From NCBI GenBank assembly GCA_045655705.1, contig JAZOPU010000027.1, positions 1 to 9,325 of the forward strand: a stretch of 9,325 bases of DNA. Direction: 5' to 3'. Numbering within the stretch: position 1 is the stretch's first letter; every line of letters begins with the position of its first letter. The DNA is from Scatosoma sp045655705 (GTDB taxonomy: Bacteria; Bacillota; Clostridia; Christensenellales; Borkfalkiaceae). The position numbers were made by a program, and so were the translations under genes. Below, one piece after another: positions 6,491-9,325 of the stretch. The notes under the pieces are model-generated. The model was not told the DNA's origin. It saw only the letters and a program-made list of their open reading frames with translations, and did not search any database.

Positions 6491-6519
6491 ATAATACCAA
6501 ATATGCAAATCCCTGTCAA
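6491..6519 (-). promoter_or_regulatory. Main promoter (P1) of the S10-spc operon
   Basis: On the minus strand a perfect TTGACA (6514-6519) is followed by exactly 17 bases and then TATTAT (6491-6496), one base from TATAAT. The bases just before the -10 box read TGG, giving the extended -10 motif TGn. Transcription would start near 6484. With the A-tracts upstream, this is the strongest promoter in the window, as expected for ribosomal protein genes. Confidence 0.88.
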
Positions 6520-6569
6520 GCGTTTTTACAAAATATTTTTAATTTTTTTGAAAAATTTTTATTTTTATG
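6520..6569 (-). promoter_or_regulatory. UP element and A-tracts upstream of P1
   Basis: Immediately upstream of the P1 -35 box the minus strand reads AAAAATATTTT (6530-6540), then GTA, AAA and ACG. This matches the published UP-element consensus AAAWWTWTTTTnnnAAAnnn at every specified base, within about one base of the expected position. Further A- and T-tracts continue to 6569. UP elements bind the C-terminal domain of the RNA polymerase alpha subunit and boost rRNA and ribosomal protein promoters. The match is seen directly; activity is inferred. Confidence 0.75.
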
Positions 6570-6573
6570 CATA

Positions 6574-6592
6574 ATTCCCGTTTTTTGGGAAT
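6574..6592. repeat. Short inverted repeat beyond the typA end
   Basis: ATTCCC and GGGAAT form a six-pair stem around a seven-base GTTTTTT loop on the plus strand. It lies between the typA terminator hairpin and the A-tracts of the S10 promoter. On the minus strand it is followed by AT-rich sequence, so it could be a second, weak terminator for read-through from typA. That is only a possibility. Confidence 0.35.
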
Positions 6593-6617
6593 ACACACCC
6601 CGTTTTCACTTCCTTAT

Positions 6618-6641
6618 TATATATACGCGTGCGCGCGCATA
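6618..6641. repeat. 24-base alternating pyrimidine-purine tract (Z-DNA type)
   Basis: Every base from 6618 to 6641 alternates pyrimidine and purine. The tract starts with TA steps and has a core of CG and TG/CA steps (6626-6639, CGCGTGCGCGCGCA). It lies between the typA terminator and the S10 promoter, about 100 bases upstream of the -35 box. Such tracts favour left-handed DNA under negative supercoiling; whether it forms here is unknown. Confidence 0.7.
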
Positions 6642-6645
6642 ATAT

Positions 6646-6672
6646 AAAATCGCCCTTTTACAGGGCGATTTT
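6646..6672 (-). terminator. Intrinsic terminator of typA
   Basis: A perfect 11-pair inverted repeat (AAAATCGCCCT with AGGGCGATTTT, five-base loop) begins one base after the typA stop codon. On the minus strand the G+C part of the stem runs into TTTT and then ATATTAT, a modest U-tract. It should separate typA from the S10 operon, though the imperfect U-run may leave some read-through. Confidence 0.8.
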
Positions 6673-6673
6673 G

Positions 6674-8500
6674 TTATTGTTTCTTTTCTCTTGCTCTTGC
6701 TTTTGCGCGAAGCTCGCTATCAAGTATACGCTTTCTAATACGCAAGCTCTTGGGCGTAACCTCCAAAAGCTCGTCGTCAGCGATAAATTCCAAACATTCT
6801 TCGAGGCTCATTTTGGATACGGGAATAAGCGTCAACGCGTCGTCGCTTGAAGACGAACGGGTATTCGTCAAATGCTTGGTTTTGCAAACGTTGACGTTGA
6901 TATCGTCGGCAAGGTTGGTATATCCCACGACCATACCTTGATATACGGGCGTACCCGGGGTGATAAACAAATTCCCGCGCCCTTGCGCGTTAAACAGCCC
7001 GTAAGCCACCGCGTCGCCCGTTTCGTGCGCGACTAAAGAACCCGTGTTTCTTCTTTGCATATCCCCTTTATACGGCTCGTAGGAATAGAAAATAGTGTTC
7101 ATAATCCCTTGCCCTTTGGTGTCCGTCAAAAATTCGCTCTTATACCCGAACAAACCACGGGAAGGCACGGTAAATTCCAAACGCATTCTGTTTCCGATCG
7201 CCGTCATTTGTACGAGATTGCCCTTGCGGTTGCCCATTGCGGAGAACACGGGGCCCGTCATATCTTCGGGCACGTCCGCAACGAAGCGTTCGATAGGCTC
7301 GTGGCGCACGCCGTCGATTTCCTTATATAATACTTTGGGTGTAGAAACTTGGAATTCATACCCTTCACGGCGCATTGTTTCAATCAATATGGAAAGATGC
7401 ATTTCCCCACGCCCGCAAACGCGGAAGCTGTCCGCATATTCCGTATCGCTCACGCGCAAAGACACGTCGCGGAGCAATTCTTTATACAATCTATCGCGGA
7501 GCTGACGGGAAGTTACGAACTTACCTTCTTTGCCCGCAAACGGACTGTCGTTGACAGAGAAGGTCATTTCCACCGTGGGATCTTCGATTCGGATAAACTC
7601 CACAGGTTCAACCTTGCTCGGCTCGCACACGGTGTCGCCGATATTCAGCCCGTCAATCCCCGAGAACACTACGATATCCCCCGCTTGCGCCTGTGTTACC
7701 TGCACGCGTTCCAAACCTTCGATTTGATATAAATTTACGATACGGCAGTTGGTGCGTACCTTGGGTTCGTTGAAATTGCAAACGGACACAGGCTCGTTCG
7801 CACGAATTACCCCGCGTTCTATTTTACCGATACCGATACGCCCAACGAATTCGTTGTAATCGATACAGGAAACGAGCAGTTGTCCCGCGCCCGCTTCGTC
7901 CACTTCCATAGGCGGAATGGTTTGAATAATGGTATCGAACAGGGGATTTAAATTTTCTTCCTGTTTATCGGGCGTAAGCGACGCCGTACCCTGTCTACCG
8001 CAACAATACACGATCGGGCTTTCCAGTTGTTCGTCCGTTGCGTCGAGATCCATCATAAGCAGTTGCATTTCTTCCACAACTTCTTCAATGCGCGCGTCGG
8101 GGCGGTCTACTTTATTGATAACGATAATCGTTTTAAGACCCAAAGCAAGCGCCTTTTGCATAACGAACCGCGTTTGCGGAAGCGGACCTTCCGCCGCGTC
8201 CACCAAAATAAGCGCGCCGTTCACCATTTTGAGCACGCGCTCCACTTCCCCCGAGAAATCCGCGTGTCCCGGGGTATCGACGATATTGATTTTCACGCCG
8301 TTATAATGCGCGGACGTATTTTTCGCAAGAATGGTAATCCCGCGCTCTCTTTCAAGATCGCCCGAGTCCATTACCCTGTCTTGCACCTGTTGATTATCTC
8401 TAAACACCCCGCCTTGCGCCAACATTTCATTGACGAGCGTGGTTTTACCGTGGTCTACGTGGGCTATGATCGCCACGTTTCTCAAATCCGTTCTTAACAC
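6674..8500 (-). CDS. typA: Ribosome-associated GTPase TypA/BipA
   Basis: TypA (BipA) is a translational GTPase related to EF-G and LepA that binds ribosomes and helps large-subunit assembly and adaptation to cold or stress. Counting from the chosen start, the P-loop AHVDHGKTT is at residues 13-21, the switch I region RERGITI at 51-57, DTPGHADF at 75-82 and NKVD at 128-131. Domain II, the EF-G-like domains and the TypA-specific C-terminal region (ending with a basic tail after EVTPKSLRIRKRILD) follow, for about 608 residues, the family's usual length. I chose the GTG at 8498-8500 because it sits eight bases after AGGAG and gives the canonical N-terminus (M)LRTDLRNVAIIAH. A longer frame with an upstream ATG would add 20 unrelated residues covering the promoter. 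It has its own promoter and terminator and lies next to the ribosomal protein operon. Confidence 0.97.
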   Translation of the reverse strand: MLRTDLRNVAIIAHVDHGKTTLVNEMLAQGGVFRDNQQVQDRVMDSGDLERERGITILAKNTSAHYNGVKINIVDTPGHADFSGEVERVLKMVNGALILVDAAEGPLPQTRFVMQKALALGLKTIIVINKVDRPDARIEEVVEEMQLLMMDLDATDEQLESPIVYCCGRQGTASLTPDKQEENLNPLFDTIIQTIPPMEVDEAGAGQLLVSCIDYNEFVGRIGIGKIERGVIRANEPVSVCNFNEPKVRTNCRIVNLYQIEGLERVQVTQAQAGDIVVFSGIDGLNIGDTVCEPSKVEPVEFIRIEDPTVEMTFSVNDSPFAGKEGKFVTSRQLRDRLYKELLRDVSLRVSDTEYADSFRVCGRGEMHLSILIETMRREGYEFQVSTPKVLYKEIDGVRHEPIERFVADVPEDMTGPVFSAMGNRKGNLVQMTAIGNRMRLEFTVPSRGLFGYKSEFLTDTKGQGIMNTIFYSYEPYKGDMQRRNTGSLVAHETGDAVAYGLFNAQGRGNLFITPGTPVYQGMVVGYTNLADDINVNVCKTKHLTNTRSSSSDDALTLIPVSKMSLEECLEFIADDELLEVTPKSLRIRKRILDSELRAKARAREKKQ

Positions 8501-8508
8501 TTTCTTTT

Positions 8509-8513
8509 CTCCT
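8509..8513 (-). promoter_or_regulatory. Ribosome binding site deciding the typA GTG start
   Basis: AGGAG on the minus strand lies eight bases before GTG at 8498-8500. No comparable site stands before the in-frame ATG at 8560, so the GTG is favoured. This is the only non-ATG start among the genes whose start lies inside the window. Confidence 0.85.
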
Positions 8514-8531
8514 AAACGTTTTAACCTTGCT

Positions 8532-8560
8532 ATTATAATACTTTTTTGCTTTCTTGACAA
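8532..8560 (-). promoter_or_regulatory. Promoter of typA
   Basis: On the minus strand TTGTCA (8555-8560, five of six consensus bases) is followed by 17 bases and a perfect TATAAT (8532-8537). Transcription would start near 8525, giving a leader of about 25 bases that contains the AGGAG site. The -35 box is embedded in the inverted repeat TTTCTTG-A-CAAGAAA (8550-8564), which could be an operator. Confidence 0.85.
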
Positions 8561-8590
8561 GAAAAAACGGTGTATTTTTTTAATTTCATT

Positions 8591-8619
8591 AAAAAATTCC
8601 GCTCACAGCGGAATTTTTT
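8591..8619 (-). terminator. Intrinsic terminator of folA, overlapping its last codons
   Basis: A perfect 12-pair stem, AAAAAATTCCGC with GCGGAATTTTTT around the five-base loop TCACA, is followed on the minus strand by a U-run made by the stem's own T-tract. The upstream arm is coding: it encodes the final Lys-Lys-Ile-Pro of FolA and the TGA stop lies in the loop. Because both arms carry A/T tracts, it could work in both directions. Confidence 0.92.
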
Positions 8620-9103
8620 TCAAATTCTTATATCTCGCAAAGCGGATTATATACCCGTTATCTTCTATTTCTTCGCTGATTTGCTCGCAAACAAAATCAG
8701 GGTTTTCGTCTAAATTCGGAAAAAACACGTCCGCACCGCCCACCGCGTCTACTTTGGTTATGAGCGCCTCGTCGCAATAGGGTAAAAGCGCGGCATAAAT
8801 CGCACCGCCACCCATGATATAAATTTCTTCGTTTTCGCGTTTTTTCAGTTCCGATTTCAATTCGTCAAACGAACGCACCATAATACATTCGTCGCATACA
8901 TGGTCGCGTGAAAGTACGATATTTACCCTATTTTTCAACGGCTTTGCGTTCGGCAAAGAACGCAAAGTATTCCCGCCCATGACCACGGTATGCCCGCTCG
9001 TCGTTTCGCGGAAAAACTTCATATCCTTTTTCAGGGAAAACATCATATCGTTGTTTTTGCCGATTCCCCACTGCTTATCGGCGTGTACGATCGCGCGTAT
9101 CAT
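8603..9103 (-). CDS. folA: Dihydrofolate reductase
   Basis: FolA reduces dihydrofolate to tetrahydrofolate with NADPH, feeding thymidylate, purine and formyl-methionyl-tRNA synthesis; it is the target of trimethoprim. The 166-residue length is typical. WGIGKNND (residues 12-19) forms the Met20-type loop. The catalytic acid is D27 in SLKKDMKFF, aligning without gaps to E. coli D27. Position 22 is Phe instead of the E. coli Trp and position 21 is Met instead of Pro, a variation I recall from Firmicutes. MGGNTLRSLP (42-51) has Gly where MGR is usual. R59 in KNRVNIVLSR matches the folate-glutamate-binding Arg, and YIMGGGAIY (about 95-103) is the NADPH-binding Gly loop. AAGGAG lies about five bases before the ATG. 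It ends in TGA inside its own terminator. No thymidylate synthase gene is visible next to it within the window. Confidence 0.97.
   Translation of the reverse strand: MIRAIVHADKQWGIGKNNDMMFSLKKDMKFFRETTSGHTVVMGGNTLRSLPNAKPLKNRVNIVLSRDHVCDECIMVRSFDELKSELKKRENEEIYIMGGGAIYAALLPYCDEALITKVDAVGGADVFFPNLDENPDFVCEQISEEIEDNGYIIRFARYKNLKKIPL
8941..8968. repeat. Inverted repeat inside folA
   Basis: CTTTGCGTTC (8942-8951) and GAACGCAAAG (8958-8967) are perfect inverse complements around a six-base loop, with a further G-T pair outside, so the folA mRNA can form an 11-pair hairpin. It covers about codons 46-54, just after the MGGNT motif. It could slow translation or be chance in coding sequence. Confidence 0.7.
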
Positions 9104-9108
9104 ATTAT

Positions 9109-9114
9109 CTCCTT
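9109..9114 (-). promoter_or_regulatory. Ribosome binding site of folA
   Basis: AAGGAG on the minus strand lies five bases before the ATG at 9101-9103. It is only four bases from the first GTGAAGT unit of the hairpin array, so folded array RNA would sit directly beside it. Confidence 0.85.
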
Positions 9115-9118
9115 ATAG

Positions 9119-9209
9119 GTGAAGTTTTTCACTTTGTGAAAAGTGAAGTAATTTCATAGTGAAGTATGTGCTATGCACAAGTGAAGTTTTTTCGCTTCGC
9201 GAAAAAGTT
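9119..9209. repeat. Array of GTGAAGT repeats and four triloop hairpins upstream of folA
   Basis: GTGAAGT occurs four times on the plus strand (9119-9125, 9143-9149, 9159-9165, 9181-9187). After each copy there is an inverted repeat with a three-base loop. They are TTTTCAC-TTT-GTGAAAA (9126-9142, seven pairs), a six-pair stem with loop TAG (9151-9165, using the third GTGAAGT as its right arm), TGTGC-TAT-GCACA (9167-9179), and TTTTTCGC-TTC-GCGAAAAA (9188-9206, extended to 11 pairs with G-T pairs at 9185-9209). The stems differ in sequence but keep the layout, so structure seems to matter more than sequence. There is no protein-coding signal. The array fills the space between a possible upstream gene and folA. 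Confidence 0.8.
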
Positions 9210-9218
9210 ATTGCAAAT

Positions 9219-9224
9219 ATTATA
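9219..9224 (-). promoter_or_regulatory. Possible -10 box upstream of folA
   Basis: TATAAT on the minus strand at 9219-9224 is the best -10 match before folA, but I see no convincing -35 box 16-18 bases upstream. It overlaps the stop of the upstream reading frame. If used, transcription would start near 9212 and the hairpin array would be in the folA leader. I see no other clear promoter for folA in the window. Confidence 0.25.
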
Positions 9225-9324
9225 TAGTTGCCTTGCAAGTATTGATAGACTTAACCAACATTCTTCTAATAATACCACTATCTAACAATAACTTATTTTC
9301 ATCGGTTTTGCCGATTGCATCTAC
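9220..9324 (-). CDS. Possible C-terminal end of an unidentified protein (partial)
   Basis: A minus-strand frame is open from the window edge through 34 codons to TAA at 9220-9222, reading VDAIGKTDENKLLLDSGIIR and onward to end in NTCKATI. The other two frames on that strand stop early. I do not recognise the family. Codons are AT-rich (TTA, TTG, GAT, AGT, ATT, AGA), unlike the C-rich choices in the genes downstream, which would fit an accessory or acquired gene. It is short enough to be open by chance. No terminator follows it other than the hairpin array. Confidence 0.35.
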   Translation of the reverse strand, partial: VDAIGKTDENKLLLDSGIIRRMLVKSINTCKATI

Positions 9325-9325
9325 T

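Noticed and set aside
6283..6642. 119-codon plus-strand frame from a GTG across the gap before rpsJ
   Set aside because: It has no ribosome binding site, runs antisense through the S10 promoter and leader, and its translation is low in family-like pattern (Phe-rich through the A-tracts). I take it as a chance opening.
8501..8560. Upstream ATG start for typA
   Set aside because: It would put the -10 box and the leader inside the coding sequence and has no ribosome binding site; GTG at 8500 gives the family's normal N-terminus.
9119..9209. CRISPR array
   Set aside because: Repeats are only seven bases, spacing is irregular and short, and the intervening sequences are palindromic rather than unique spacers.

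Overview
The window is a chromosomal housekeeping segment from a bacterium, most likely a member of the Bacillota in or near class Clostridia. The signs are strong Shine-Dalgarno sites on nearly every gene, a bacterial S10-spc ribosomal protein operon, a cysteine-containing L24, an L22 with a Clostridia-style N-terminal extension, and a DHFR with a Phe in place of the usual active-site Trp. No marker fixes a genus; an uncultured gut lineage is a guess. All recognised genes lie on the minus strand, so transcription runs from the high-coordinate end towards base 1.

In the direction of transcription: (1) 9104-9325 holds the possible 3' end of an unidentified AT-rich ORF, then an array of four small three-base-loop hairpins separated by GTGAAGT repeats, directly upstream of folA. 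(2) folA (dihydrofolate reductase, 8603-9103) ends inside its own intrinsic terminator. (3) typA/bipA (6674-8500, GTG start) has its own near-consensus promoter and a terminator hairpin right after its stop. (4) A 435-base gap (6239-6673) holds a Z-DNA-type alternating tract, an A-tract region with a match to the UP-element consensus, a very strong promoter, a leader of about 245 bases with competing RNA pairings, and a weaker second promoter just before rpsJ. (5) rpsJ-rplC-rplD-rplW-rplB-rpsS-rplV-rpsC-rplP-rpmC-rpsQ-rplN-rplX-rplE is the S10 operon running into the spc operon in canonical order. Gaps are mostly 0-21 bases and three junctions are TAATG overlaps; rplE is cut by the window edge.

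The fourteen ribosomal proteins are made together and assemble into both subunits. TypA is a ribosome-associated GTPase placed where many genomes have the GTPase genes fusA and tuf. FolA regenerates tetrahydrofolate, which among other uses supplies formyl groups for initiator tRNA. I see no clear undescribed system here. The best leads are non-coding: the hairpin array before folA and the promoter/leader region of the ribosomal operon. Coding curiosities are the L24 CxC cysteine pair with its long tail, and S3 and L16 tails that share the residues EGGEQ because those codons carry the next gene's ribosome binding site.
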